From positions 1 through 34,383 of the forward strand of contig DBMO01000042.1 of assembly GCA_002298995.1 (NCBI GenBank): DNA of 34,383 bases, read 5' to 3'. The notes beneath the pieces were generated by a model. The model made no database searches. It was not told the DNA's origin and was given only the letters and a program-made list of their open reading frames with translations. Source of the stretch: Desulfarculales bacterium UBA696. GTDB taxonomy: Bacteria; Desulfobacterota; Syntrophobacteria; Syntrophobacterales; Syntrophobacteraceae. The position numbers and the translations under genes are program-made. Below are positions 8,209 to 16,564 of the stretch, piece after piece; the stretch's first letter is position 1, and every line of letters starts with the position of its first letter.

Positions 8209-8715
8209 CTAATGGGTGATCAAGTGCTGTCTTTCGGCCTCCTCACGTGCCGCGCGCCTGGCGACGTCCAAGACGTGCTCGGCCTTTTCCTTCGTATCAT
8301 GGATCAGCCCGCGTGCTTTTTGCCTGATGGTCTCCCTGGTCTCCCCCAGGAACTGGTTATCGCGCAAGTACCCGCCCGTAACCGCACCTATCATGAGACC
8401 GGCAGCAAGACCTGCAATACCCACCAGGTAAGGCCTTTCGTCGATAACCCGGGATACCCTTTCCCGTGTCTGGCGGCTCTTCCCGATGGCGTTTTCCTTG
8501 AATTCGCCCGCACGCTGCTTTATTACCGCAAATCTTTCGGGTTCTTCAGGTTCCGGCGCAACCCGCGGCGCTTCCTCCACGGAGCTTTGCTTATAGCTGT
8601 CATACAGGAACCAGCCTAACCCGAGTCCAAACAGCGCAGCCGGTCCCGAATATTGCTTGAACGCATCCATTGCGCTTCCAGCGCCTTTTATTTCGCTACT
8701 TTCCTCTGAAATCAT
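8209..8715 (-). CDS. Small membrane-anchored protein, ElaB/YqjD-like
   Basis: A 168-residue protein with two hydrophobic, glycine-rich stretches (about residues 25-42 and 95-115) separated by a charged, proline-rich linker, and ending in a long charged amphipathic helix (about 120-165). This layout recalls the ElaB/YqjD family of stationary-phase, inner-membrane proteins, but the match is by character, not by a diagnostic motif. The ATG follows GGGAGG at 9 nt. It is the third gene of a minus-strand set, 186 nt after the holin-like gene. No enzymatic function is visible. Confidence 0.7.
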   Translation of the reverse strand: MISEESSEIKGAGSAMDAFKQYSGPAALFGLGLGWFLYDSYKQSSVEEAPRVAPEPEEPERFAVIKQRAGEFKENAIGKSRQTRERVSRVIDERPYLVGIAGLAAGLMIGAVTGGYLRDNQFLGETRETIRQKARGLIHDTKEKAEHVLDVARRAAREEAERQHLITH

Positions 8716-8901
8716 TTCAATAATCCTCCCTATATCTCCCGGACCGATTGTCCCTGCCCGCCCATCGATCTAATCAACTGAAAAGGCCACACCCAACTCA
8801 CGGGCGGACCATTGCTGAACTCGGTCTGTTCGTTATCTCCGGTCTTTGCCGTTTTCAGAGATTTCTTCGCAGCCGCATCCCTTTCCCGTCCCACGATCAC
8901 T

Positions 8902-9327
8902 TCAACTGGTCCTTTCGCGGTCGCTCCTAAATATCTGGACCGCCTTTGGCGGCGAGAGGGCCTCCTCGCGCATCCTCTTGCGACCCACCCGAATGAAGAT
9001 CAGACCGGTTACGAGTGCGGCAATGCCGACCAGGAACGCCGACAGGCTGATTGGAATCAGCTCCGAGAGTTCGAGGACCAGGGCCGCGAGGACGAAAATG
9101 AATCCGGCGTAAACCACGAAAATTCCAGCCGTATAAAACCTCGAATATTTGAAGACATCGGAAGCCTTTCGGGAAATTTCGAGCTTCGTCAGGCCAAGTT
9201 CATGGGCCGCGAGGTGGAGTACATCCCTCGAAAGTTCCTTGAAAAGCTGTCCCATTGACTTTTCCTCATCGGACCGAGGGCGGGGGTGTTGCAATTTGTC
9301 CGGCCCCATCTCCTCAGTGCCGTTCAT
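8902..9327 (-). CDS. Holin superfamily-like small membrane protein
   Basis: A 141-residue protein. After a polar N-terminus come an amphipathic helix (MGQLFKELSRD..., about 25-55) and two strongly hydrophobic helices (about 65-88 and 93-113), then a basic tail. This is the pattern of the Phage_holin_3_6 family (PF07332), which in most bacteria is a chromosomal, non-phage membrane protein of unknown role. The frame is open upstream to 9477, but the real start is ATG 9327, preceded by GAGGAGG at 6 nt and overlapping the previous stop by 14 nt, so translation is probably coupled to the 171-residue gene. Confidence 0.78.
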   Translation of the reverse strand: MNGTEEMGPDKLQHPRPRSDEEKSMGQLFKELSRDVLHLAAHELGLTKLEISRKASDVFKYSRFYTAGIFVVYAGFIFVLAALVLELSELIPISLSAFLVGIAALVTGLIFIRVGRKRMREEALSPPKAVQIFRSDRERTS

Positions 9328-9829
9328 GGTATGCCTCCTCATTGTCTTGCGGGTGATACTCCAAAGAGGATTCGGTCTTCCTGCCGAAGATCCTTGGCCG
9401 TTCCGACCACTTCGATCCGAAATCGGAGAGGACCTGGCCGAAAACGAATCCCGCGGCCAGCGCCACCCCGGCAACAACGCCAGGCTTTCGCCTGGCGAAG
9501 TCTTCCGCCTGGCCTAGAAGAGCATTGAGATCGCTTTGGCGCAAACGGCTCGCAAACTTCTCGATGCCTTCGGCGCCCATTTCGGTCAACTTCGCAACCG
9601 AACCGTTCTGCTCGCGGAGCTTTTCACCGGCCTGGTTCAGGGCCTGGGCAAATGTTTCCAATTGTCCGGTAATGCTATCTTTTTCATCCGAAAGGATGGA
9701 TACGGCCTGAGACTTGAACTGCCGCGAAAATTTCCGTGCGGCTTCGCTGAATAGGTCCTTCAGAGAGCCTTGAGCTTCCCGGCCTTCGGCCCCGCCGTCA
9801 GACTTGCTGATAACCTGATCGGATTCCAT
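9314..9829 (-). CDS. Hypothetical coiled-coil protein with one membrane helix
   Basis: A 171-residue protein: a long charged helical region (about 20-110, likely coiled coil), then a glycine/alanine-rich membrane helix (PGVVAGVALAAGFVFG, about 115-133) and a polar tail. This resembles YtxH-like or nutrient-stress envelope proteins, but I cannot name a family. Start ATG 9829 follows GGGAGAA. It heads the three-gene set whose other members are also small membrane proteins; together they may act in envelope stress, which is inferred from layout only. Confidence 0.72.
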   Translation of the reverse strand: MESDQVISKSDGGAEGREAQGSLKDLFSEAARKFSRQFKSQAVSILSDEKDSITGQLETFAQALNQAGEKLREQNGSVAKLTEMGAEGIEKFASRLRQSDLNALLGQAEDFARRKPGVVAGVALAAGFVFGQVLSDFGSKWSERPRIFGRKTESSLEYHPQDNEEAYHERH

Positions 9830-9895
9830 TCATTTTCTCCCTTAATAATTCTGCGGGCGCCACTTCATTTTGGCTAAAATACGGCAAATCTTTCG

Positions 9896-9914
9896 ATATA
9901 AGCATGCGTTATAT
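9896..9914 (-). promoter_or_regulatory. Inverted repeat and possible promoter upstream of the 9829 gene
   Basis: The 6-bp inverted repeat ATATAA/TTATAT flanks GCATGCG. Read on the minus strand it contains TGCTTATAT, an extended -10-like element. The same TGCTTATA string occurs in the -10 region of the aacS promoter (23063-23071). The -35 side is poor, so an operator is equally possible. Confidence 0.3.
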
Positions 9915-10041
9915 GAAATAAATTTGCTCATTATCGACGGGCCGGTCAATGCCTGTTATTCCATGCGCTCAGCTACACGGGACTAGTGCACAAAGACTTG
10001 CCGGAAGGCCTAAGCACCGGGTTCCACCCCCGCGCCTTAAT

Positions 10042-10081
10042 AAAAAAACCCGGCAGGAGTAGCGCACCACTCCTGCCGGGT
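10042..10081 (-). terminator. Rho-independent terminator of the RRM gene
   Basis: A perfect 13-bp stem (10048-10060 with 10069-10081) around an 8-nt loop; on the minus strand it is followed by seven T residues. It lies 40 nt past the RRM gene stop. Confidence 0.92.
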
Positions 10082-10121
10082 CTGGTATTCGGCTTTAATA
10101 TATTTTATTTACGCGTCGGAT

Positions 10122-10727
10122 CTAGTAGGGCGAACGCTTGCCACCACCCTGGCGACCGCCGGGGCCGGGGCCGCCACGCCGCTTTCTGCCACCGCTGCGA
10201 TCTTTGCTGTCGTATACGTCGGAATCGTTGCGGTTATTGCCCGTGGCGCCGCCGCGATTGCCGTAGCCGCCGCCAAACCCGCTTGGGCTGTAGCTGCTGC
10301 GATTTGAATCCAAGCGGTTGCCGCCGCCGTATCCGCCGCTCGGGCGATTGGAATCGTATCCGCCGCTCGGGCGGTTGCCGTCATATCCGCCGCCGGCCGG
10401 CCTGTTATATGAATACCCGGAACCGCCGCGGTCGCTGTTGTATCCTGTTCCGCTGCCGCGCTCGTGCATCCTGGGTCCGCGTGATTCGCGCGGGCGGGCT
10501 TCGTTTACCTTTAGACTAAACCCGTTAACGCTCTTCCCGTTTATTGCGGCAATGGCCGCCGTCGCCTGCTCCCGGTCGGGCATAGACACAAACGCAAACC
10601 CGCGTGACCTGTGGGTTTCCTGGTCTAAAATAATCTTGACCGACTCCACCTCGCCAAACGCCTCGAATTCCTTCTGCAATTCCTCTTCCGTGGTTTTGAA
10701 CGATAAACTTCCTACAAAGATGTCCAT
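10122..10727 (-). CDS. RRM-domain RNA-binding protein with glycine-rich tail
   Basis: A 201-residue protein. Residues 1-80 are a single RNA recognition motif with RNP2 (IFVGSL, 3-8) and RNP1 (RGFAFVSM, 42-49). The remaining 120 residues are a Gly/Arg/Asn/Tyr/Ser-rich tail ending in RGG-like basic clusters, probably disordered and RNA-binding. Such proteins resemble cyanobacterial and deltaproteobacterial cold-induced Rbp proteins. ATG 10727 is chosen because AGGA lies 5 nt upstream and the RRM normally starts within the first residues; the frame extends to 10760. It is monocistronic, with its own strong terminator. The tail contains a near-perfect 27-nt DNA repeat (see separate entry). Confidence 0.9.
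   Translation of the reverse strand: MDIFVGSLSFKTTEEELQKEFEAFGEVESVKIILDQETHRSRGFAFVSMPDREQATAAIAAINGKSVNGFSLKVNEARPRESRGPRMHERGSGTGYNSDRGGSGYSYNRPAGGGYDGNRPSGGYDSNRPSGGYGGGNRLDSNRSSYSPSGFGGGYGNRGGATGNNRNDSDVYDSKDRSGGRKRRGGPGPGGRQGGGKRSPY
10330..10403 (-). repeat. 27-nt tandem repeat within the RRM gene tail
   Basis: Three units begin at 10330, 10357 and 10384 with tatccgccgc; the first two are nearly identical over 27 nt and the third is diverged and partial. They encode the protein repeat GGYDxNRPS. Unit number could vary between strains. Confidence 0.7.
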
Positions 10728-11164
10728 ACCGGTCCTTTTTTTCCTTTCAAAATGATGCAAAACATTTTCCGACTAGGTGTACTCGTGACCCGAATGCTGG
10801 GAAGGGTATACCAAAAAATTAGCAGCTTCGAGGCATTTGTCAGGTTGGGTGGACGATCAGGGGATTGATAACCGATTGGGCCGAATTTTGATCGTACATC
10901 AACGCTTGATACACTGTTTGTAAACCTTGACTGTGATATTCTAATTTACCATCACCCCCGAATCAAGGGATATCGGAAACTTTTGACATAAAATTCTCAC
11001 GATGAAAGCTCAGCTGCTCCACCAGCACCGGTCTTGAAGACCGGTATTACGTATTAATTCGGAATACCATCGCAAATGCTTGAATCATTTTTGCCGGTAG
11101 CCAGATCTTATTTTTTAGGGTAAAGACCGGTTCCGGGAAAAGAGGTAAAATCAGAAAAACACTT
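10728..11164. other. Divergent intergenic region
   Basis: About 440 nt between the RRM gene (minus) and the UvrD-like helicase (plus). It is A+T-rich in its middle (about 10900-11000). A weak promoter for the helicase may be TTGTAA-16 nt-TCTAAT near 10919-10946. A 19-bp palindrome lies at 11027-11045 (see its own entry). No gene is supported. Confidence 0.45.
11027..11045. promoter_or_regulatory. 19-bp perfect palindrome upstream of the helicase
   Basis: ACCGGTCTTGAAGACCGGT is palindromic around one central base; part of it (AGACCGGT) recurs about 85 nt downstream. No T-run follows, so it is not a terminator. It could be an operator. It also resembles the anticodon arm of tRNA-Ser(TGA), but no acceptor or T arm is present around it. 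Confidence 0.4.
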
Positions 11165-13060
11165 ATGGAGGATGTTCATTTGCGCCGGTTATCGGAAGCA
11201 CAATCAGCGGCGGTAAAATACCTGGGCGGACCGGCTTTGATCTGTTCGGGAGCGGGGGCCGGAAAGACATCGACCATAGTTGCCAAATTCGAGCACCTGG
11301 TCAATTCCGCGGGATACGACCCAGGACGTATTCTGTGCATCACTTTTACCAATAAGGCCGCCAACGAACTGAAGGAACGGCTTACCAAATCGACCGGCCT
11401 CAGCGCAAAGGACTTTCCCTGGGTGCGCACATTCCATTCCGCCATGCTCCAAATACTCAAACGTCATGCGGAGGCCATCGGGTTCAAGAACCCTATCACC
11501 ATCTACGATGGAAGCGACCAGCTCGGATTGATCAAAACCATACTGGAAAATGATTTCCAGATGGACGCCAAGTACGCCCGTGCCATAAAAGCGCATATCG
11601 GCCGCGCAAAAAACTCGGTGAGGACCGACCTCTACATCCACTCCGTCAGGGAATTCAGGAAGCTCGACCTCATCTTCGAGCGCTATAACCGCAGGCTCAG
11701 GGAAAGCAACGCGATGGACTTTGATGACATATTGGTCCACGCGCTCGATTTGTTTCAGAAAAACCCCGACGTGCGCTCCCACTACAGGGACTTTTTTCAG
11801 TACATACTGCTCGATGAGCACCAGGACTCGAACGCCGTCCAGAATGCGATTGTCAGGCTCCTGGTAAACGAGGGCAACATCACCGTCGTGGGTGATTTTT
11901 CCCAGTCGATATACGGCTTTCGGGGCGCCGAGCCCAGCTACTTCGCGCGATTTCCCCAGGAGTACGAGGGAACGGAAATATTTCTCCTCGAACAGAATTT
12001 CCGATCGACCTCCCCCATCGTGGAATTGGGGAACGAGATCATAAGCTTCAACAACGAAGAGATCAAAAAGAAGTGCTTCAGCACCAGGCCGGGCAATCCA
12101 CCCACCTTGAGAGGCTTTGATAACAGCTATTTCGAGGCCAGGTGGGTGGCGGAAAAATGCAGGTCCCACCACTGGGACGGGCTCGCCTTCGAGCAGATGG
12201 CCGTGCTCTACAGGACCACTTTTATCAGCCGGATCATAGAAAAGGCATTCAATGAACTGGGTGTACCCTACAAGTTGGTCGGTGGAGTATCGTTTTTCGA
12301 GCGGCGGGAAATAAAGGACCTCACGAGCTATCTGACGTGCGCGGTCAACAACAGGGACGACGTTGCCTTCGAGCGAATCCTCAACGCCCCGAAACGCAAG
12401 ATCGGCAAAAAGTCGATACAGAAGATAAGGGAAATGGACATCCCCGGTGCTTCACTGATGGGAAAAAGCCCGGAAGCGATCCAGAAGAAAGTAACGTTGC
12501 AAAAGGTTGCCGCGGGGATTGGCGAGGTCCTTTTCATTTTGCACGGGATAAAGGACATGCCGCCCAAACAGGCGCTGGAAGAGGTAATCGACATAACCCA
12601 CTACTACGACTACCTGGAAAAAGTCGTCTCGGCGGGTGACGGCGAGAGCTTCATATCGCGTAGGGAAAATATTGAGGAGTTGCTAAGCATCGCGGGGGAA
12701 AAGGAAACCATTGCCGAATTCCTGGAGGACTGCTCCCTTAGAACCGAAGAAGAAGACGAGGACGAAGACAGGGGCGTAAGGCTATCCACGATACACTCCG
12801 CGAAGGGCTTGGAATTCCACACGGTTTTCCTGGTGGGGTGCGAAAATGGAATCCTTCCACACTGGCGCTCGGTCGAGGAAGACGGCAAAGGCGCGGGAGG
12901 AGATAACATCGAAGAGGAGCGACGACTTTTCTACGTTGCCTGCACCAGGGCCGAACACAATCTCCACATATCCTACGCCAACATTAGGCAAAACAAGGCG
13001 AGCGGCAAAAGCCCATTTCTTTTGGAACTATCCGATCAGAATCTGAACAGGCTGGATTAG
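11165..13060 (+). CDS. UvrD/Rep-family ATP-dependent DNA helicase
   Basis: A 631-residue superfamily 1A helicase translocating 3'-5' on single-stranded DNA. Motifs in order: Q-motif region RLSEAQSAAV, Walker A GAGAGKTS (29-36), motif Ia TFTNKAA, motif II LLDEHQDSN (215-223, His where Tyr/Phe is usual), motif III VGDFSQSIYGFRGA, motif IV LEQNFRS, motif V RLSTIHSAKGLEF, motif VI EERRLFYVACTRA. It is shorter than UvrD or PcrA (about 720 residues) and lacks their long C-terminal tail, closer to Rep in size. ATG 11165 has no good ribosome site; GGAGG at 11167-11171 sits 8 nt before TTG 11180, which may be the true start (626 residues). It stands alone on the plus strand. Confidence 0.92.
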   Translation: MEDVHLRRLSEAQSAAVKYLGGPALICSGAGAGKTSTIVAKFEHLVNSAGYDPGRILCITFTNKAANELKERLTKSTGLSAKDFPWVRTFHSAMLQILKRHAEAIGFKNPITIYDGSDQLGLIKTILENDFQMDAKYARAIKAHIGRAKNSVRTDLYIHSVREFRKLDLIFERYNRRLRESNAMDFDDILVHALDLFQKNPDVRSHYRDFFQYILLDEHQDSNAVQNAIVRLLVNEGNITVVGDFSQSIYGFRGAEPSYFARFPQEYEGTEIFLLEQNFRSTSPIVELGNEIISFNNEEIKKKCFSTRPGNPPTLRGFDNSYFEARWVAEKCRSHHWDGLAFEQMAVLYRTTFISRIIEKAFNELGVPYKLVGGVSFFERREIKDLTSYLTCAVNNRDDVAFERILNAPKRKIGKKSIQKIREMDIPGASLMGKSPEAIQKKVTLQKVAAGIGEVLFILHGIKDMPPKQALEEVIDITHYYDYLEKVVSAGDGESFISRRENIEELLSIAGEKETIAEFLEDCSLRTEEEDEDEDRGVRLSTIHSAKGLEFHTVFLVGCENGILPHWRSVEEDGKGAGGDNIEEERRLFYVACTRAEHNLHISYANIRQNKASGKSPFLLELSDQNLNRLD

Positions 13061-13110
13061 CGAGCGGCTGCTCCGGGATTTTCCTTGGATTAGGCAGCTT
13101 GAGGCGCGCA

Positions 13111-13146
13111 AAAATAAAGCGGGCGGGATACAACATCCCGCCCGCT
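13111..13146 (-). terminator. Rho-independent terminator of the glycine-zipper gene
   Basis: A perfect 12-bp stem (13118-13129 with 13135-13146), 5-nt loop; on the minus strand it is followed by TTATTTTT. It lies between convergent genes, but the T-run is only on the minus strand. Confidence 0.85.
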
Positions 13147-13211
13147 AACGCCGGCCCCTCTCGGTTTTCCTTATAGCCTTGGCCACTTGAGCTGGAGGCG
13201 TTGTTCCGCGG

Positions 13212-13442
13212 CTACCTTTTTTCCATCTCGTCGACCACCAGGCCGCCGACGGCCCCGGCCGCCGCACCCGCGGTAACGCCGACGATGATTGGCGCGCCTA
13301 TTATCGCCGCGGCGCCCGCTCCAGCGGCGGTACCCAACGCTCCTCCACTCAAGACCCGCTGTTCGCGGGGGCTCATGCCGGCGCATCCGAAAATTCCGGC
13401 GATCAGTGTGACTGCAAGCAGTCCCCTGAGAAAGTTCCTCAT
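13212..13442 (-). CDS. Glycine-zipper lipoprotein
   Basis: A 76-residue exported protein. Residues 1-20 are a signal peptide ending IAGIFGC, a near-lipobox with Cys20 as the likely lipidated residue (Phe at -2 is unusual). The rest is an alanine/glycine-rich double glycine zipper (AAGAGAAAIIG...AGAAAGAVGG), as in YMGG/SlyB-like outer-membrane lipoproteins. ATG 13442 is chosen because GGGGGG lies about 6 nt upstream; the frame runs on to 13559, over the response regulator gene, but without signal-peptide character. It lies 82 nt downstream of the response regulator. Confidence 0.82.
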   Translation of the reverse strand: MRNFLRGLLAVTLIAGIFGCAGMSPREQRVLSGGALGTAAGAGAAAIIGAPIIVGVTAGAAAGAVGGLVVDEMEKR

Positions 13443-13524
13443 GCTATCCCCCCCTTTGTTTTTGCCGCTACTCGTTGTGATAGGCATGCTGGAGAGCCTG
13501 CCCCACAAATATGCCGCCGGCGGC

Positions 13525-13914
13525 CTAGGCGGTTGCGTGCATAGCCACGCAGTTTCCATCCAAGGCGCAGCTCCTGATCATTACGGCCAGTTCACTGAGC
13601 TGAAACGGCTTTTCCATGTAGCACGAAATTCCCATCTTGAATGCTTCCCGTTTTATCCTTGAATCGAGGCATCCGGTCATCAGCACAAAACCGGTCCCCG
13701 GGTAGCGGGCCGCCACAAATCTGAACAGATCCAGACCCGATTCGCCTGGCATGTGCAGGTCGGAAACGACCAGGCCATATCCTGAAGTCTTCATGAAATA
13801 CCGGGCCTGGGCAACGCTGTTTGCAGTGTCGGTTTCAAACCCGCACGCCTCCAGGTATTCGCTGATCAAAAAGATCAACTCATCATCGTCGTCAACTAAA
13901 AGGACTCGGGACAT
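13525..13914 (-). CDS. Single-domain response regulator
   Basis: A 129-residue CheY-like receiver domain with no output domain. Asp8-Asp10 form the acidic pocket, Asp52 (VVSDLHMPG) is the phosphoacceptor, Thr80 (LMTG) and Lys102 (EKPF) complete the site. It presumably relays a phosphoryl signal or controls a partner by binding. No kinase is adjacent; the nearest is the QseE-like kinase 2.6 kb away, with which pairing is unproven. Start ATG 13914 follows AAGGA at 8 nt. Confidence 0.9.
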   Translation of the reverse strand: MSRVLLVDDDDELIFLISEYLEACGFETDTANSVAQARYFMKTSGYGLVVSDLHMPGESGLDLFRFVAARYPGTGFVLMTGCLDSRIKREAFKMGISCYMEKPFQLSELAVMIRSCALDGNCVAMHATA

Positions 13915-14512
13915 TACGAAATCCTTTCCCGCGGGATGCCCCGCCGAATCGGTTCATTTGCGGCCGGTTCAGAACGAAGGAGGCAGCCTGCTCCACCCAT
14001 CGACCAACACGTAAATGAGGTACGCGGTTACACAGAGATACAACAATGGGTCTATTAGTCGTTGTAATCTTCCTTTTGTTGTCCCCTTACTGAGGATTGC
14101 CCCTTTTGCACCTTGGCGCAGGATAAATCCAGATCAATTGCCTTGCGACCTTTTAAGTTGCAATGGTTATGCCAAAGGCGGAAATCATTGCGGGCCGCGG
14201 GATTGCAGCTTTCAGGACAGGAGGGTGTGTAGGGATATGCCTACAATAATGAATGGATGTAAGGACACAGGCGGGATTGAGAAGCGTTCTTGGAAATTTG
14301 GGAATCGAAAGCAGATCCACGCCCCAAGTTATGGCGGGGTCTCCCGGGCGTATTGCCCAAATAGGAAATTTCAAAAATGTCGCGTTATCGCCGAATGACG
14401 CCTCGGGGTTCCAATCAGTGGCGGCCCGGATTTATATCCCATACCCTCGCCAACTTAATAGATCGGCGTAACTTCCATTTGGGCAGCAACCCCTCCCGAC
14501 CACGCCATGATC
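13915..14512. other. Gene-free stretch with a degenerate repeat
   Basis: About 600 nt between two minus-strand response regulator genes. Short open frames lack ribosome sites and look non-coding. It contains copy C of the dispersed palindromic repeat. I saw no sigma-54 type GG-N10-GC element that I could trust. Confidence 0.5.
14327..14350 (+). repeat. Palindromic dispersed repeat, copy C (degenerate)
   Basis: AGTTATGGCGGGGTCTCCCG followed by GGCG aligns over about 23 nt with copy B (18648-18670) at 17-18 positions, and with the core of copy A. The second palindrome arm is poorly preserved. Confidence 0.4.
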
Positions 14513-15874
14513 TCAGCTTTTGAAATCGCCCGGATTGAGGTTGTATTTATGAAGCAGCTTGTAGAACTCGGCCCGGTACCTGCCGGCAAGGGATGCGGCC
14601 TTCGAGACGTTTCCACGGGTTTCTGTCAAAACCTGGGTCAGGTATGCCCGCTCATGCTCTCTTCGGGTTTCATCGAGTGGCATTATCCTGCGCTTTTCGG
14701 GCATCTCCTCCATTCCGATAAACAGGCTTTCGGCGGAAATGATCGAGCTGGTGGAGAGCGCAACCGCTCTTTCGATGAGGTTTGCAAGCTCCCGCACGTT
14801 TCCCGGCCAGCGGTGGAGCATTAGGCGCTGCATGGCCTCGGGGGAGAAGCCCTGGATGTCCTTTTTCATCTCGCGTTTGAAATGTTCGAAAAAGTGTTTT
14901 GCGAGCAGCGGCACGTCTTCGATGCGCTCCCTGAGCGGGGGCAGAAAAATAGGGATCACGTGAATGCGGTAGTAGAGGTCCTCCCGGAATTTGCATTCCT
15001 GGATTGCTTTTAACAGGTCCTTGTTGGTGGCGGCAATCAGGCGGATATCCACCTTTATCGGATTAAGGCCGCCAACGGCATAGAACACTCGGTCCTGGAA
15101 AAATCTCAGGAGCTTTACCTGAAGCGTCAGGGAAAGTTCCGCTATTTCATCCATGAACAGGGTGCCGCCGTCAGCTTGCTGGAGCAGCCCTTTTTTGGGT
15201 TGATCGGCCCCGGTAAAGGCGCCCTTTGCGTGTCCGAAAAGTTCGCTTTCAAGAAGCCCTTCGGGAATGGCCCCGCAATTGATGGCGACGAACGGGCCTT
15301 TTGCGCGGTGGCTGCTGAGGTGAATGGCCTTTGCCATCAGCTCCTTGCCCGTACCGCTTTCCCCGTAAATACAGGCGGTCGATTCCGTTGCAGCGATCTG
15401 CGCCACCTGGTCCAGGATTCGCTGCATCTTGTCGCTGGATGCAATGATGTTGTCGAAGTGATAGCGCTCGCGCACCATGTGGCTGAGGCGATGGACCTCC
15501 TCTTTGAGCCTGCCGACTTCGAGTGCCTTCTCAAGCCTGTGCAAAAGGTCTTTTGCCTCGAAGGGCTTCGTCAAGAAATCGTAGGCGCCCTTTTTCGTGG
15601 CTTCCACGGCACGCTCGATCGTGCCATACGCGGTGAGAATGATCACCGGCAGGTGCGGCTGGATTTTGAGCAGATTCTGCATGAGTTCGATACCGTTCAT
15701 ATCCTCCATCTGGAAGTCGAGAACGGCAGCGCAGAAGATTTCCTGGATGGCGCAAGAGACGGCCTGCTCGCCCCCGGTTGCCAAAGTGACACAGTACCCG
15801 GCACCCTCGAGGCGAGCCTTCATGAGAGTCAGCAGCCCCGGATCATCGTCCACGACAAGGATTTTCTTTTGCAT
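14513..15874 (-). CDS. Sigma-54-dependent response regulator, QseF/GlrR-like
   Basis: A 453-residue NtrC-family activator. Residues 1-120 are a receiver domain (Asp53 phosphoacceptor, Thr81, Lys103). Residues about 140-370 are the AAA+ sigma-54 interaction domain with Walker A GESGTGKE (171-178), intact GAFTGA loop (218-223), Walker B TLFMDEIAEL and the WPGNVREL sensor region. The C-terminus is a Fis-type helix-turn-helix (GNVSKAASLAGRYRAEFYKLL). It should activate RpoN promoters when phosphorylated by the kinase encoded two genes upstream. Gene order kinase-lipoprotein-regulator matches enterobacterial glrK-qseG-glrR. The ATG follows AAAGGGG at about 8 nt; the lipoprotein stop is 12 nt upstream. 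Its target genes are not evident here. Confidence 0.92.
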   Translation of the reverse strand: MQKKILVVDDDPGLLTLMKARLEGAGYCVTLATGGEQAVSCAIQEIFCAAVLDFQMEDMNGIELMQNLLKIQPHLPVIILTAYGTIERAVEATKKGAYDFLTKPFEAKDLLHRLEKALEVGRLKEEVHRLSHMVRERYHFDNIIASSDKMQRILDQVAQIAATESTACIYGESGTGKELMAKAIHLSSHRAKGPFVAINCGAIPEGLLESELFGHAKGAFTGADQPKKGLLQQADGGTLFMDEIAELSLTLQVKLLRFFQDRVFYAVGGLNPIKVDIRLIAATNKDLLKAIQECKFREDLYYRIHVIPIFLPPLRERIEDVPLLAKHFFEHFKREMKKDIQGFSPEAMQRLMLHRWPGNVRELANLIERAVALSTSSIISAESLFIGMEEMPEKRRIMPLDETRREHERAYLTQVLTETRGNVSKAASLAGRYRAEFYKLLHKYNLNPGDFKS

Positions 15875-15886
15875 AAACAGCCCCTT

Positions 15887-16564
15887 TTAATTGGAAAGAC
15901 GGCGTTGTTTCTTCTCGATCTCGATATCTATTTGCCGGGACCGTTCCAGTTGCCTGGTAAGTTCCTTTATGGTCTCATCCTTGGTCCGGATCTCATCTTC
16001 GAGCTGCCGCCGGTCGGACTCCGGCACGGGGCCCTCCTGTGCGGCCTCAATCTGCCTGATAGCCTCGATGGCGGCAAGTTCCCTCTTTAAATCTTCCACT
16101 GAGTCCTTTGACTTTGGATCCTCGCCGGATTCCTTCGACTTATCGTCCCGGGCGGTGCGTTTTTTCACCTCCTTGCGGGCGCTCTTTTTCATAATGTCGA
16201 CCCAAACGCGGGCCTGATAAGCCCATGGACTTTCCGGGGAACCTTTTACCAGGTCTTCGAAGTAGAGCTGACCCCGGGCGGGGTTGTAGTACGGACTCTT
16301 CGAATATGAGTAGAGGAAGCAGATATTAAAGAGTGCCAAAGCACATTTTTCCGGGTCCGCGCAGGTCTTGAGGATAATTTCGTTTTCAGCCAGGAAGGCA
16401 GCGTAGTTGCCGCTCCGCATAACGCTTTGCGGTGGGAAGAGTGGCAATTGCTGAACGGCCGGCTCCGGCTGCTTTTCCGCGGTGGTCGATACACAGCCCA
16501 TGGACAAAATTATAATGAGGCAGGCTGCGGCCCGCATTGAATTTTTTAAGATTCCGCAACGCAT
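15887..16564 (-). CDS. QseG-like coiled-coil lipoprotein
   Basis: A 225-residue exported lipoprotein: basic n-region, hydrophobic core ACLIIIL and SMGC with Cys24 as the likely lipidated residue. After a low-complexity linker, residues about 60-120 form a helical, TPR-like part, and about 130-225 a highly charged coiled coil ending EIEKKQRRLSN. In position it corresponds to QseG (YfhG), which in E. coli is an outer-membrane lipoprotein that controls the QseE kinase. Start ATG 16564 overlaps the kinase stop by 19 nt; ATG 16537 is also possible and still gives a signal peptide. Assignment rests on synteny, size and topology rather than a motif. Confidence 0.75.
   Translation of the reverse strand: MRCGILKNSMRAAACLIIILSMGCVSTTAEKQPEPAVQQLPLFPPQSVMRSGNYAAFLAENEIILKTCADPEKCALALFNICFLYSYSKSPYYNPARGQLYFEDLVKGSPESPWAYQARVWVDIMKKSARKEVKKRTARDDKSKESGEDPKSKDSVEDLKRELAAIEAIRQIEAAQEGPVPESDRRQLEDEIRTKDETIKELTRQLERSRQIDIEIEKKQRRLSN

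Noticed and set aside
8902..9327. Prophage origin for the holin-like gene
   Set aside because: No other phage genes nearby; this holin superfamily is common as a chromosomal gene beside small membrane proteins.
10109..10384. Alanine/threonine-rich frame inside the RRM gene
   Set aside because: A shadow of the glycine-rich tail's biased codons in another frame.
11000..11100. tRNA-Ser gene
   Set aside because: Only an anticodon-arm-like palindrome is present; no acceptor stem, D arm or T loop can be drawn.
14015..14471. Plus-strand frames in the gap between the regulators
   Set aside because: They cross a degenerate repeat and resemble no protein; no ribosome sites.
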